This document shows positions 6,614 through 14,319 of a DNA stretch of 14,818 nt, one piece after another (position 1 is the first letter of the stretch; the number at the start of each line of letters is the position of its first letter). Source of the DNA: CAYPTY01 sp965659005 (GTDB lineage: Bacteria; Bacteroidota; Rhodothermia; Balneolales; Balneolaceae). Position numbers and translations under genes: made by a program. The notes under the pieces were generated by a model. That model was not told the origin of the DNA and did no database searches. It was given only the letters and a program-made list of their open reading frames with translations. The DNA is taken from NCBI GenBank assembly GCA_965659005.1, contig CBFHVG010000014.1, forward strand, positions 1 to 14,818, written 5' to 3'.

Positions 6614-7129
6614 ATGACTATTCTGTTAGCAGGCGGCGGAGGATTACTGTCATTTAACCCTGGTTTTGCACTATGGGTATTGCTATCGATGATTCTTTTC
6701 ATCTTTGTGATGGCAAAATATGCTGTACCTCCAATAATGAAAGCACTTGTGGAGCGCGAGAACAGAATCAAGGATTCCCTTGAGTCTGCGGAAAAAGCGC
6801 TTGAAAAGGCTGAGCAAATTTCTCAGGACAATAAAAAAGCACTGAGAGAAGCTGAAGCAAAAGCACAGCAAATCCACAAAGAAGCAATCGAACAAGCAGA
6901 CCTTGTTAGACAGGAACGCATCGAGAAAGCCAAAGAAGAAGCAGACCTTCTTCTTGAGAATGCCCGCTTAACTATTGAGCAGGAGAAAAAACAGGCACTC
7001 GAAGAACTTCGTAAAGAAGTTGCTGAACTGGCTATTCAATCTGCATCCATGATTCTGGATTCAGAAATCGACAAGACAAAGAACACTAAGATTGTCAATG
7101 ATTTCATTGATGACATGTCAAAAAACTAA
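6614..7129 (+). CDS. atpF: F-type ATP synthase subunit b
   Basis: Subunit b is the peripheral stalk that links Fo to the F1 head. The 171-residue protein has one N-terminal membrane helix at about 17-36 (GFALWVLLSMILFIFVMAKY), the usual basic/proline turn VPPIMKALVEREN, and a long charged coiled coil from about 50 to 145 rich in Glu, Lys, Ala and Gln. The C-terminal part (about 145-171) is the delta-binding region. There is one copy only; no b' gene is seen, so a homodimer is expected. It follows atpE after 17 nt and precedes atpH by 9 nt. A weak TAAG is the only upstream purine stretch. Confidence 0.96.
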   Translation: MTILLAGGGGLLSFNPGFALWVLLSMILFIFVMAKYAVPPIMKALVERENRIKDSLESAEKALEKAEQISQDNKKALREAEAKAQQIHKEAIEQADLVRQERIEKAKEEADLLLENARLTIEQEKKQALEELRKEVAELAIQSASMILDSEIDKTKNTKIVNDFIDDMSKN

Positions 7130-7138
7130 GTTGAGTTA

Positions 7139-7681
7139 ATGTTGGTATCAAAGGCAGCACATCGCTACGCCAAAGCACTTTTAGAGATTACGCAGGAGGA
7201 TGGTATTACAGAGAAAGTTCTTTCTGACATGACCCTGATAAGGGACACAGTCATGGACAATAAAGAATTGTATCTGGTACTTCGAAGCCCAATCATTAAG
7301 TATGATGATAAACTGGCTATCCTAAAACAGATCTTCGATGATAAAGTGCAAACCATCACATCTCAGCTTATTGTTCTGCTCTCAGGTAAGAAAAGAGAAA
7401 ATATTCTGCATCAAGTAGCAGAAGCTTTTATTCTTGCTTACAACCTTTCTAAAGGCATTATGGATGTTGAAGTGATGTCTGCGAAAGAGCTGGACCAGAA
7501 ACAAATTGATAGTTTGAGAAAAGCACTCGAATCTAAACTAGACAAAACAGTTGATTTGAGTGTAAGCACTGATGAAGCATTGATGGGCGGTATTGCCGTT
7601 AAAATTGGTGACACTATTATTGACGGTACGGTTAAACATCAACTGGAAAGACTCCATGAAAAACTGATGGAAACCGCCTAA
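7139..7681 (+). CDS. atpH: F-type ATP synthase subunit delta (OSCP)
   Basis: Delta joins the peripheral stalk to the top of the alpha3beta3 head. At 180 residues it matches the family length. The N-terminal six-helix domain begins AAHRYAKALLEI (about 6-17), the standard opening of the family, and has the LRSPII motif near 43-48. The C-terminal domain shows the beta segment DVEVMSAKELDQKQ and the signature GGIAVKIGDTIIDGTV near 150-165, ending in a helix that binds b. Start ATG at 7139 gives this canonical N-terminus. The gene lies 9 nt after atpF and 35 nt before atpA. Confidence 0.95.
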   Translation: MLVSKAAHRYAKALLEITQEDGITEKVLSDMTLIRDTVMDNKELYLVLRSPIIKYDDKLAILKQIFDDKVQTITSQLIVLLSGKKRENILHQVAEAFILAYNLSKGIMDVEVMSAKELDQKQIDSLRKALESKLDKTVDLSVSTDEALMGGIAVKIGDTIIDGTVKHQLERLHEKLMETA

Positions 7682-7716
7682 CACATAAAAAAATAAACCT
7701 CTTTAGATAAACAAAA

Positions 7717-9333
7717 ATGAGTCAAGTAAGACCAGACGAAGTATCAGCCATACTACGCAAACAATTATCAGGCTTTGATAACGAAGCTGATGTTTATGAC
7801 GTTGGAACCGTTCTCGAAGTTGGTGACGGCATTGCACGTGTTTATGGCCTCTCTAAAGTTCAGGCAGGTGAATTGGTAGAACTGCCGGATTCAAAAGACG
7901 AAAATGGTAAAGCCGTTACAGGAATGGTACTTAACCTTGAGGAAGACAATGTAGGTATTGTACTGTTCGGTACCTCTAGCGCTGTTGAGGAAGGCCATAC
8001 TGTTAAAAGAACAAAGGCTATTGCCTCAATGAAAGTAGGAGATGGCGTTCTTGGTCGTGTTATCGATCCCCTTGGAAACCCAATTGATGGTAAAGGTCCA
8101 ATCACAGGAGATACCATTGAATTGCCACTTGAAAGAAAAGCACCTGGTGTAATTTACAGACAACCTGTTAATGAACCACTTCAAACTGGTATTAAGGCAA
8201 TTGACTCTCTTATTCCTATCGGAAGAGGACAACGTGAGCTTATTATTGGTGACAGACAAACTGGTAAGACATCTGTTGCTATTGACACCATCATTAACCA
8301 AAGAGCAACACAAGACTCTGATAAGCCAGTATACTGTATTTATGTTGCTGTTGGTCAGAAAGGTTCAACAATTGCTAACATAATGAAGGTATTGGAAGAA
8401 ACTGGTGCGCTTGAATACACAACTATTGTGGCTGCCCCTGCTTCTTCAACTGCACCGCTTAGATACATCGCTCCATTCTCTGGCGCGACTATTGGGGAGT
8501 ATTTCCGTGATACAGGTCGTCATGCTCTTGTAATTTATGATGATCTTTCAAAGCAGGCTGTTGCATACCGTGAATTATCCTTGTTATTGAAAAGACCTCC
8601 GGGACGTGAAGCTTATCCTGGTGACGTTTTCTATTTGCACAGTCGTCTTCTGGAAAGAGCTGCTAAAATTATTGATGATGATTCTGTAGCTCAATCAATG
8701 AACAATATACCAGAAGCTTTGAAGCCAATGGTTAAAGGTGGTGGTTCATTGACAGCACTTCCGGTTATTGAAACACAAGCTGGTGACGTATCTGCTTACA
8801 TCCCAACAAATGTGATTTCGATTACTGATGGACAGATATTCTTAGATACAGACTTATTCAACTCTGGTATTCGTCCAGCGATTGATGTGGGTATTTCTGT
8901 ATCCAGGGTGGGTGGTTCTGCTCAGGTAAAATCAATGAAAAAACTTTCAGGTACTTTAAAGCTTGATCTAGCTCAGTATAGAGAACTTGAAGCCTTTGCA
9001 AAATTTGGTTCTGATCTTGATCCAGCTACACAGGCACAGTTAAGAAGAGGTGAGCGTACTGCAGAACTTCTAAAACAAAATGTGTATCAACCACTACCAG
9101 TAGAGCAGGAAATTGTTCTTCTGAAAGTGAATGATGAAGGATTACTTGATAAACTTCCTGTAAGCTCAATCAGAGCATTCGAAGATCAGTTAATCGAAAC
9201 AATGACTATCAAATTTTCATCAGAAATGGCCGACCTGGCTAAATCAGGTGTGCTAAGTGATGAATTTGGTGCAAAAGTTATTGATTCAGCTGAAAGCATT
9301 ATTGAACAACTTCTAGCAGTAGAGGAAGCTTAA
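7717..9333 (+). CDS. atpA: F-type ATP synthase subunit alpha
   Basis: Alpha forms the non-catalytic nucleotide sites of F1. The N-terminal crown has EVGDGIARVYGL, followed by an insertion DSKDENGKAV near residues 54-63 relative to E. coli alpha, a feature often seen in Bacteroidota-like sequences. The Walker A motif is GDRQTGKTS with K184, and the Walker B region reads ALVIYDDLSKQ. The family signature PAIDVGISVS is followed by the conserved arginine R397 that reaches into the catalytic site of beta. At 538 residues it is about 25 longer than E. coli AtpA. All expected motifs are intact. atpG follows after 3 nt. No classic ribosome-binding site is visible before the ATG, only an A-rich leader. 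Confidence 0.98.
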   Translation: MSQVRPDEVSAILRKQLSGFDNEADVYDVGTVLEVGDGIARVYGLSKVQAGELVELPDSKDENGKAVTGMVLNLEEDNVGIVLFGTSSAVEEGHTVKRTKAIASMKVGDGVLGRVIDPLGNPIDGKGPITGDTIELPLERKAPGVIYRQPVNEPLQTGIKAIDSLIPIGRGQRELIIGDRQTGKTSVAIDTIINQRATQDSDKPVYCIYVAVGQKGSTIANIMKVLEETGALEYTTIVAAPASSTAPLRYIAPFSGATIGEYFRDTGRHALVIYDDLSKQAVAYRELSLLLKRPPGREAYPGDVFYLHSRLLERAAKIIDDDSVAQSMNNIPEALKPMVKGGGSLTALPVIETQAGDVSAYIPTNVISITDGQIFLDTDLFNSGIRPAIDVGISVSRVGGSAQVKSMKKLSGTLKLDLAQYRELEAFAKFGSDLDPATQAQLRRGERTAELLKQNVYQPLPVEQEIVLLKVNDEGLLDKLPVSSIRAFEDQLIETMTIKFSSEMADLAKSGVLSDEFGAKVIDSAESIIEQLLAVEEA

Positions 9334-9336
9334 TCC

Positions 9337-10221
9337 ATGCCAAATTTACGCGACATACGTAACCGTATCTCCTCAATTCAAAATACGCAGCAAATTACAA
9401 AAGCCATGAAGATGGTTGCAGCTGCAAAATTGAGAAAGGCTCAGGATAGAATCATTGAGACGCGTCCATTTGCCGGGAAGCTACAGGATGTAGTAGGTCG
9501 TTTAAGTTCTTCAAGCTTATCTAATTCACTGATCGAAAAAAGATCACAGGTTGATAATGTTTTGATGATCATTGTTGGCTCCGATCGAGGATTATGTGGA
9601 GGCTTCAATAACAACTTGTTTAAAGAAATTGAAGCCAATATCAGCCAAAATCTTTCCGAAAAGAATGAAAATGGTCAATTATCATTAATGACTATCGGAA
9701 AGAAATCAACTGCATACTTTTCTAAAAGAGGGTATAAGGTTGCTGAGTCGTTTCCGGGATTCTTTGATAGCATTGAGTATGATAAGACTTCTGAAATTAT
9801 GACTCAGGTAACTGAACAATTTGTTAGTGGTGATTACGATGAGGTTTATATCGCTTATAATGAGTTCAAATCAGTTATTGCTCAAAATAGAAAGGTTGAT
9901 TTGGTGCTACCGATTAATCCTGAGTCTCTTATGAGTGATGATGCATCTGACAGTGTTATTGATTACCTTTACGAGCCAAGTTCAGAAGAGATTGTAGCCC
10001 AATTACTTCCGCTACATTTGAACATGCAACTTTGGAAAGCAATCCTTGAATCAAATGCAGCTGAACAAGGTGCACGTATGACAGCAATGGATAGTGCTAC
10101 TGAAAATGCAAAAGAACTTGAGCGTGAGTTGAAACTGAAATATAATCAGGCTCGACAGAGCGCAATTACAACGGAAATTTCCGAAATTGTATCAGGTGCT
10201 CAGGCACTTGAGCAAACATAA
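9337..10221 (+). CDS. atpG: F-type ATP synthase subunit gamma
   Basis: Gamma is the central rotating shaft of F1. The 294-residue protein starts with the conserved helix RDIRNRISSIQNTQQITKAM and MVAAAKLRKAQ, which enters the head. The middle alpha/beta domain has the motif GSDRGLCGGFN near residues 82-92. The C-terminal helix carries the family signature around ARMTAMDSATENA and ends SEIVSGAQALEQT. The gene begins 3 nt after atpA, consistent with translational coupling. Its stop codon ends one base before the tRNA-Ser gene, so the two probably share a transcript. No atpD or atpC follows, unlike the classic AGDC order. Confidence 0.97.
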   Translation: MPNLRDIRNRISSIQNTQQITKAMKMVAAAKLRKAQDRIIETRPFAGKLQDVVGRLSSSSLSNSLIEKRSQVDNVLMIIVGSDRGLCGGFNNNLFKEIEANISQNLSEKNENGQLSLMTIGKKSTAYFSKRGYKVAESFPGFFDSIEYDKTSEIMTQVTEQFVSGDYDEVYIAYNEFKSVIAQNRKVDLVLPINPESLMSDDASDSVIDYLYEPSSEEIVAQLLPLHLNMQLWKAILESNAAEQGARMTAMDSATENAKELERELKLKYNQARQSAITTEISEIVSGAQALEQT

Positions 10222-10222
10222 T

Positions 10223-10307
10223 GGAGAGTTGGCAGAGTGGTCGAATGCGGCGGTCTTGAAAACCGTTGTACCGCAAGGTACCGGGGGTTCGAATCCCTCA
10301 CTCTCCG
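10223..10307 (+). tRNA. tRNA-Ser (anticodon UGA)
   Basis: A complete class II tRNA. The acceptor stem GGAGAGT (10223-10229) pairs with ACTCTCC (10300-10306), and G10307 is the discriminator base expected for serine. The anticodon TGA is at 10257-10259 and reads UCA and other UCN codons. The long variable arm GTACC-GCAA-GGTAC (10268-10281) is diagnostic of tRNA-Ser. The T arm is GGGGG, loop TTCGAAT, CCCTC. The 3' CCA is not encoded (GCAT follows), so it must be added. It starts one base after the atpG stop and is followed 8 nt later by a terminator, so it is most likely processed from the ATP synthase transcript by RNase P, unless it has a promoter inside atpG. Confidence 0.97.
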
Positions 10308-10315
10308 CATTAATG

Positions 10316-10342
10316 AAAAAACCCCTGTGTTTGGGGTTTTTT
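10316..10342 (+). terminator. Rho-independent terminator after tRNA-Ser
   Basis: AAAAAACCCC pairs perfectly with GGGGTTTTTT around a 7-nt loop TGTGTTT. The four G-C pairs and six-T tail form a canonical intrinsic terminator placed 8 nt after the tRNA. It should end the ATP synthase transcript. The A-tract makes it symmetric, but no gene converges from the other side. Confidence 0.9.
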
Positions 10343-10366
10343 CGTTTACATACTCAAAACGAAAAA
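10338..10366 (+). repeat. Second inverted repeat overlapping the terminator T-tract
   Basis: TTTTTCGTTT (10338-10347) and AAACGAAAAA (10357-10366) are a perfect 10-nt inverted repeat with a 9-nt spacer. Its left arm reuses the T-tract of the terminator, so the two hairpins are mutually exclusive. It lies in the leader region of the TolC-family gene. It may be a back-up or alternative structure, or simply a product of low-complexity AT-rich sequence. Confidence 0.45.
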
Positions 10367-10396
10367 GAGTCGTTTAATTGAGATAAAGACTTCCAA

Positions 10397-11776
10397 ATGA
10401 AAATACTTACGTCTCTTTTAGCCGCAGTTATTCTAAGTGGCATTACCCTTACATCACATGCCCAAGATACTTTAGAAGTTAATCTTGAAACTTTTATTCA
10501 ATTGGCAATTGAAAATTCGGGGCAAGCTAAATTTAATAACTCTGATATAGATTTAGCTGAGAACAGGGTTCAACAGGCAAAGGCACAAAGATTTCTTCCT
10601 CAACTTCAGTTCAGATCAGAGCATGCAGCAGTACCTGGGGTTAAAAGCTTTGGTAATTTCCCCGAAAATGAACTATATCTTGATCCTACTGCACGAAATG
10701 ATTGGGATAATTGGGGATTATTTACTCGTGTAAGAATTAGTGCTGCGCAACCTATTATTAACTGGGGAGCTGTTAAAAAAGCAGTAAGGGCAGCTGAAAA
10801 TGGTGTTCGTGCTGCTGAAGAAATGAACGTAGCCAGACAAAATGAGATCGAAGTTCAAATGTTCGAACTATATTATAGTTACATTCTTGCACTGGAAATT
10901 GAACGATTACTGGCTGAAGCAACAGATAATCTGAATCAAATTGAAGAGTCATTGCAAGAAGCCTATGACAATGGTGATGACGGGATCGATGATACTGAGC
11001 TTTTCAGATTAGAAGTGTTTAAAGCTGAGTTTGATATACAGAAGGCTGAAGTAATAGAAGGGCTCTTATTTGTAAAACGTGCCTGGGCGTATGTCTTGCG
11101 TAATGATCAAAATATAGTTTATGTACCCAATACAGTTTTTCTGGATCCATTAGCTAAAAATTTAGAAGATGTATCATATTATCAAACAAGTGCATTACAA
11201 TACCGGCCGGAAATAAGAAGTATTGGATTTACTCAAGCAGGAATTAGCAATTTTATCGCTTCGCTGGAAGCTCAGGCTCGACCTCAGTTAATCTTAGGCA
11301 TGTCAACTACATTTGCGAGTACTCCAATAAGACCAAGACAGAGAAACCCATTCATTGTAAATCAGGGTAATACTTTTAATACAGGCCTTGGCTTCACTAT
11401 CAGACAGAATTTAAACTTCATGCAAATCAGGCCAAATATCGAAAGGAGCAAGATTGAACTTAGAAGAATTGATTTTCTAAAAATGTCAGCTCAAGATGGT
11501 ATAATGCTTGAAGTTACAGACGCATATCGTCAAGCTAAGTTATCCGAGGTCAGAGTCGAAAAGACCGATGACGCTTTAGTAAAAACAAAAGAATGGTTGC
11601 GTCAGGAACAACTAGACATCGATTTTGGAATTGGAGACACCAGAGACTTTGTTGATGCGTTACAGAAAGAGCTTGAACTTAAACTTGCACTTAAAGAAGT
11701 TGTATTCGAATACAACATGAACTTAGCAGAATTGAACAGAACGGCTGGTTTTTCCGTTACTTCACTAATTGATTAA
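10397..11776 (+). CDS. TolC-family outer-membrane channel protein
   Basis: Likely a trimeric outer-membrane beta-barrel with a periplasmic alpha-helical tunnel, used for export or efflux with an inner-membrane partner. Residues 1-22 are a signal peptide (MKILTSLLAAVILSGITLTS, cut after HA, before QD). Two OEP repeats follow. Each has long helices rich in Ala, Glu and Gln, for example SDIDLAENRVQQAKAQRFLP near 45-65 and KKAVRAAENGVRAAEEMNVA near 125-145, with beta strands (RVRISAAQPIINWG) between. The second repeat covers about 245-459. At 459 residues it has the usual family length. No inner-membrane pump or adaptor gene is in the window. An MlaC-like gene begins 5 nt after its stop, so lipid transport is a possible job. 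The substrate is unknown. Confidence 0.9.
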   Translation: MKILTSLLAAVILSGITLTSHAQDTLEVNLETFIQLAIENSGQAKFNNSDIDLAENRVQQAKAQRFLPQLQFRSEHAAVPGVKSFGNFPENELYLDPTARNDWDNWGLFTRVRISAAQPIINWGAVKKAVRAAENGVRAAEEMNVARQNEIEVQMFELYYSYILALEIERLLAEATDNLNQIEESLQEAYDNGDDGIDDTELFRLEVFKAEFDIQKAEVIEGLLFVKRAWAYVLRNDQNIVYVPNTVFLDPLAKNLEDVSYYQTSALQYRPEIRSIGFTQAGISNFIASLEAQARPQLILGMSTTFASTPIRPRQRNPFIVNQGNTFNTGLGFTIRQNLNFMQIRPNIERSKIELRRIDFLKMSAQDGIMLEVTDAYRQAKLSEVRVEKTDDALVKTKEWLRQEQLDIDFGIGDTRDFVDALQKELELKLALKEVVFEYNMNLAELNRTAGFSVTSLID

Positions 11777-11781
11777 TAATT

Positions 11782-12381
11782 ATGACCATGAAGTATTTAA
11801 AAATCATACTCACATTTTTCTTTGTAATCGGGTTTATGTCTGTGATCAATGCACAGGATAAGTCCACTGAGATAAAATCATTTTTAGAAAATAGAGATAA
11901 AGAAATCAAAGTCTTAGTTGGACCTGAGGGAACAGAATACTCTGACGAAAGGCGAGAAGAGCTAAAAGAGTTGATCAATGGAGTGATCGATTTTGAAGCT
12001 ATGGGCGCTTATGCTCTTCAGGACACTTATTCTACTTTAGAAGAATCTCAAAAGAATGAATTTGTAGATCTGTTTTCAACGATCGTTAGAGATCAGTCAC
12101 TTAATAAGTTAGACATCTACAGAGCAAAAGTAACTTATGACGATATTACGGTTGAGGGGGATGAAGCTAATGTAGTTACAATGGCTGAACTAGATAACAT
12201 CCGAACACCTGTAAGTTATAAGATGGTATACAGAAGTAACGAATGGTTCATTACTGATCTTAATATTGATGATGTCTCAACAGCAGAATCTTACAAACGT
12301 CAGTTCCAAAAAATCCTCAGAAGAAAAGGCTTCGATTCTTTGATGACAACGTTAAGGAAAAGAGCAGCCAAAGCTGATTAG
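11782..12381 (+). CDS. MlaC-like periplasmic phospholipid-binding protein
   Basis: Related to MlaC/Ttg2D, the soluble periplasmic carrier that shuttles phospholipids between the inner-membrane MCE ABC transporter (MlaFEDB) and the outer membrane. The N-terminus is a signal peptide ending INAQD at about residue 26. The mature part shows the family order: helix near the start (IKSFLENRDKEIKVL), the block RREELKELINGVIDFEAMG around 50-70, a helix EESQKNEFVDLFSTIVRDQS, then beta strands ending VSYKMVYRSNEWFITDLNID near 150-170, the MlaC-type strand with Trp. At 199 residues it is close to E. coli MlaC (211). ATG at 11782 or at 11788 may be the start. It is co-directional with the TolC-family gene and 5 nt from it. 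The MCE transporter genes are not in the window. Confidence 0.82.
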   Translation: MTMKYLKIILTFFFVIGFMSVINAQDKSTEIKSFLENRDKEIKVLVGPEGTEYSDERREELKELINGVIDFEAMGAYALQDTYSTLEESQKNEFVDLFSTIVRDQSLNKLDIYRAKVTYDDITVEGDEANVVTMAELDNIRTPVSYKMVYRSNEWFITDLNIDDVSTAESYKRQFQKILRRKGFDSLMTTLRKRAAKAD

Positions 12382-12424
12382 ATTTGATCTGTCTGAGAAT
12401 AGCGGTATTTTAAGAAAAAACATC

Positions 12425-13468
12425 TTGCTACGGACACTTACTACAGAAAAACAAGGCAAAGAAGGCTACGTTTACGTCAGCTATGGGCATCCTAAATACC
12501 TGAAGCACGTATTGGCTTCATTGGTTTCCCTTCGCAGATACGACAGAACAAGACCCGTTGCTCTTATTTGCAGCCAAAAGCAGAAGGATATCCTCAAAGA
12601 ACATAATCTTGAATCTGCATTTAAGTACATACAGATCATACCAGAGGAACATGCATCTATAGTTGGCTTTAAGCATAATGTACACCAGTACATGATATTC
12701 GAAAGAAATATCTATTTAGATAGTGACATTGTTTGGTGTAAAAACCCTGATACGCTATGGAAAGCTTTTAGTCCATTCGATTTTACAATAACTGGTAATC
12801 TCACATCCGACAGTTTTTTTGGTGCTTCAAAAGGATTCGGTGTTTTAAAGGATGTTTTACTAAGCCGCAGAAAGAGAACACTTAAGAGATTCGGTTTAAC
12901 TTATTTGAGTCGTGTACAATCCGGTTTAATGTATGCGGCAGATCACGAGTTAACAAAGAGAGTTTGTGAGCTGGCTGGTGAAATGCTTGACAGAAAGAAT
13001 GAGACCCATTTTAAAAGCCGGAAGATGGAAAAAGGCCGGACTATGGAATCATGTGAATGGAGTCTTGCTATGGCAATGTCAAAGCTTAATGTCCCGATAT
13101 ACCCATGGTTTAAGGGGCATAATAGTCCACAATTAGATTACATCGATGATTTAACTGAGCATGATGATGATTTCCAATATGTTCAATGTAAGTACTATTG
13201 TGATGATTTTGTTTTCTCTTTTAGAGGGTTAAAAAAATCATGGATGAGGAAATTTCTAGTAGGCATTTTTTCACTTTGGCCTGGCAGAGGCGATTATCTA
13301 TATACTACTCCTTATTGTCTTCACTTTGGTTGGTTTCATCAAAAACAACCATTTAACTCATTTTCTGAATCAACCTGGAAAAGTCTTACCTCTGGTGAGA
13401 CGAAGATCCTTTTTCAGGAAGAATTGGATCAGAGTAGTATTAATGAGACTGCATCTACATCCCATTGA
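12425..13468 (+). CDS. GT-A-type glycosyltransferase (nucleotide-diphospho-sugar transferase-like)
   Basis: Predicted cytoplasmic sugar transferase. The N-terminal part has a GT-A nucleotide-binding layout: YVYVSYGHPKYLKHVLASL near 18-36, a strand/turn RPVALICS, then FERNIYLDSDIVWCKNPDTLW with the DxD metal site at D99-S100-D101. This pattern recalls GT8 and related families. The middle (about 175-240) is helical and basic, with the short patch ESCEWSLAMAM. The C-terminus has aromatic residues (YCLHFGWFH). It has no signal peptide and no clear membrane helix apart from a short hydrophobic stretch near 280. At 347 residues the family is plausible, but substrate and exact family are unknown. 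The start is TTG at 12425; no in-frame ATG occurs before residue 89, which would remove the core fold. It follows the MlaC-like gene by 43 nt. Confidence 0.75.
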   Translation: MLRTLTTEKQGKEGYVYVSYGHPKYLKHVLASLVSLRRYDRTRPVALICSQKQKDILKEHNLESAFKYIQIIPEEHASIVGFKHNVHQYMIFERNIYLDSDIVWCKNPDTLWKAFSPFDFTITGNLTSDSFFGASKGFGVLKDVLLSRRKRTLKRFGLTYLSRVQSGLMYAADHELTKRVCELAGEMLDRKNETHFKSRKMEKGRTMESCEWSLAMAMSKLNVPIYPWFKGHNSPQLDYIDDLTEHDDDFQYVQCKYYCDDFVFSFRGLKKSWMRKFLVGIFSLWPGRGDYLYTTPYCLHFGWFHQKQPFNSFSESTWKSLTSGETKILFQEELDQSSINETASTSH

Positions 13469-13488
13469 TGATTTTTTGTACAAAATCA
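13469..13488 (+). other. AT-rich hairpin just after the glycosyltransferase stop
   Basis: TGATTTT (13469-13475) pairs with AAAATCA (13482-13488) around TTGTAC, and the inner 12 nt TTTTGTACAAAA (13474-13485) are a perfect palindrome. It starts directly after the TGA stop. It has few G-C pairs and no T-tract after it, so it is not a good intrinsic terminator. It could be a transcript-stability element or operator, or chance. Confidence 0.3.
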
Positions 13489-13537
13489 CAACTCTTCTCC
13501 GTTATTCATCTATAAACACCAGTTTAGCATATACCTA

Positions 13538-14269
13538 ATGAAGATTATAGTCACCATAGTATTGCTTTTATTATTTAGTCCTGGAGCATTTACGCAAACG
13601 ACAGGTGGTGATTCAATGAAGATAGTACTTGAGGACTTTGAGGATGATAGTTTAACCGGATTACCAAGTAAGTGGTATAATCAGAAAGGCGATAACAAAC
13701 CTTATACTTATACAGGTGAATTAAGAAAAAAGTATGATTATAAAATCTGGAATGAAGCAGGAAATCAATATCTCAGATATGAAGGCAGTAATGCCAAACA
13801 TTTAAATTTCCCACTTGTTAACAAAAAGGAAATCAATATATATGATACACCTATTTTATCATGGAAGTGGCGAGTTTATGACCTTCCTGCAGGGGCAAGA
13901 GAAGATAATGAAGAGTTGAATGATGTGGCTGCAAGTGTATACGTTGCATTTGATATGGGCCGCGTAGCACTTTTCAAAAAGGTACCCAAGAGTATTCGAT
14001 ATACATGGAGTAGCTCACTAGAGAAGGGGACGGAGTTTTCGAAATTTTTTGGTAATCAAAAAGTTGTGGTTGTAGCATCTGGTGAGGATGAAAAGGGGAA
14101 ATGGGTTCAATTCGAAAGAAATTTGGTTGAAGATTATAGAAGATTATTCGGAGATAAGCCGCCAAAACGTCCATTGGCTATCTTGATACTAAGTGATGCA
14201 AATAATACCAACAGCTTCGCCAAAGCTGATTATGATGATTTTATACTCAAAGCTGCCCCATCACAATAG
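13538..14269 (+). CDS. Secreted DUF3047-family protein
   Basis: A 243-residue protein with a signal peptide of about 1-19 (MKIIVTIVLLLLFSPGAFTQ), no lipobox cysteine and no other membrane helix, so a periplasmic or secreted location is expected. The mature part matches DUF3047: an opening acidic strand IVLEDFEDDSLTGLPSKW, the core ILSWKWRVYDLPAGAREDN with NDVAASVYVAFD around 110-145, then TWSSSLEKGTEF, and near the end EDYRRLFGDKPPKRPLAILIL with a following DANNT/AKADYDDF segment. The fold is probably a beta-sandwich like carbohydrate-binding or jelly-roll domains; that is inference. The function of the family is not established. It sits between two glycosyltransferase genes, 69 nt after the first and 50 nt before the second, so a role in surface glycan biology is possible. 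Confidence 0.85.
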   Translation: MKIIVTIVLLLLFSPGAFTQTTGGDSMKIVLEDFEDDSLTGLPSKWYNQKGDNKPYTYTGELRKKYDYKIWNEAGNQYLRYEGSNAKHLNFPLVNKKEINIYDTPILSWKWRVYDLPAGAREDNEELNDVAASVYVAFDMGRVALFKKVPKSIRYTWSSSLEKGTEFSKFFGNQKVVVVASGEDEKGKWVQFERNLVEDYRRLFGDKPPKRPLAILILSDANNTNSFAKADYDDFILKAAPSQ

Positions 14270-14319
14270 ACATCAGACAAATAATGGTATATTTGTTGAT
14301 CAGATGTATTTAGAAGGGT

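Noticed and set aside
8171..8383. A 70-codon plus-strand frame inside atpA
   Set aside because: It overlaps the conserved Walker A region in another frame; its leucine/serine-rich product is typical of a shifted frame.
10187..10381. A 64-codon plus-strand frame covering the end of atpG, the tRNA and the terminator, with a segment reading GELAEWSNAAVLKTVV
   Set aside because: This is the translation of the tRNA-Ser gene, a well-known spurious protein in databases. It overlaps atpG, the tRNA and the terminator.
10223..10400. tRNA-Ser as an integration site for a mobile element
   Set aside because: No integrase, no repeated tRNA 3' end and no mobile genes were seen downstream in the window.
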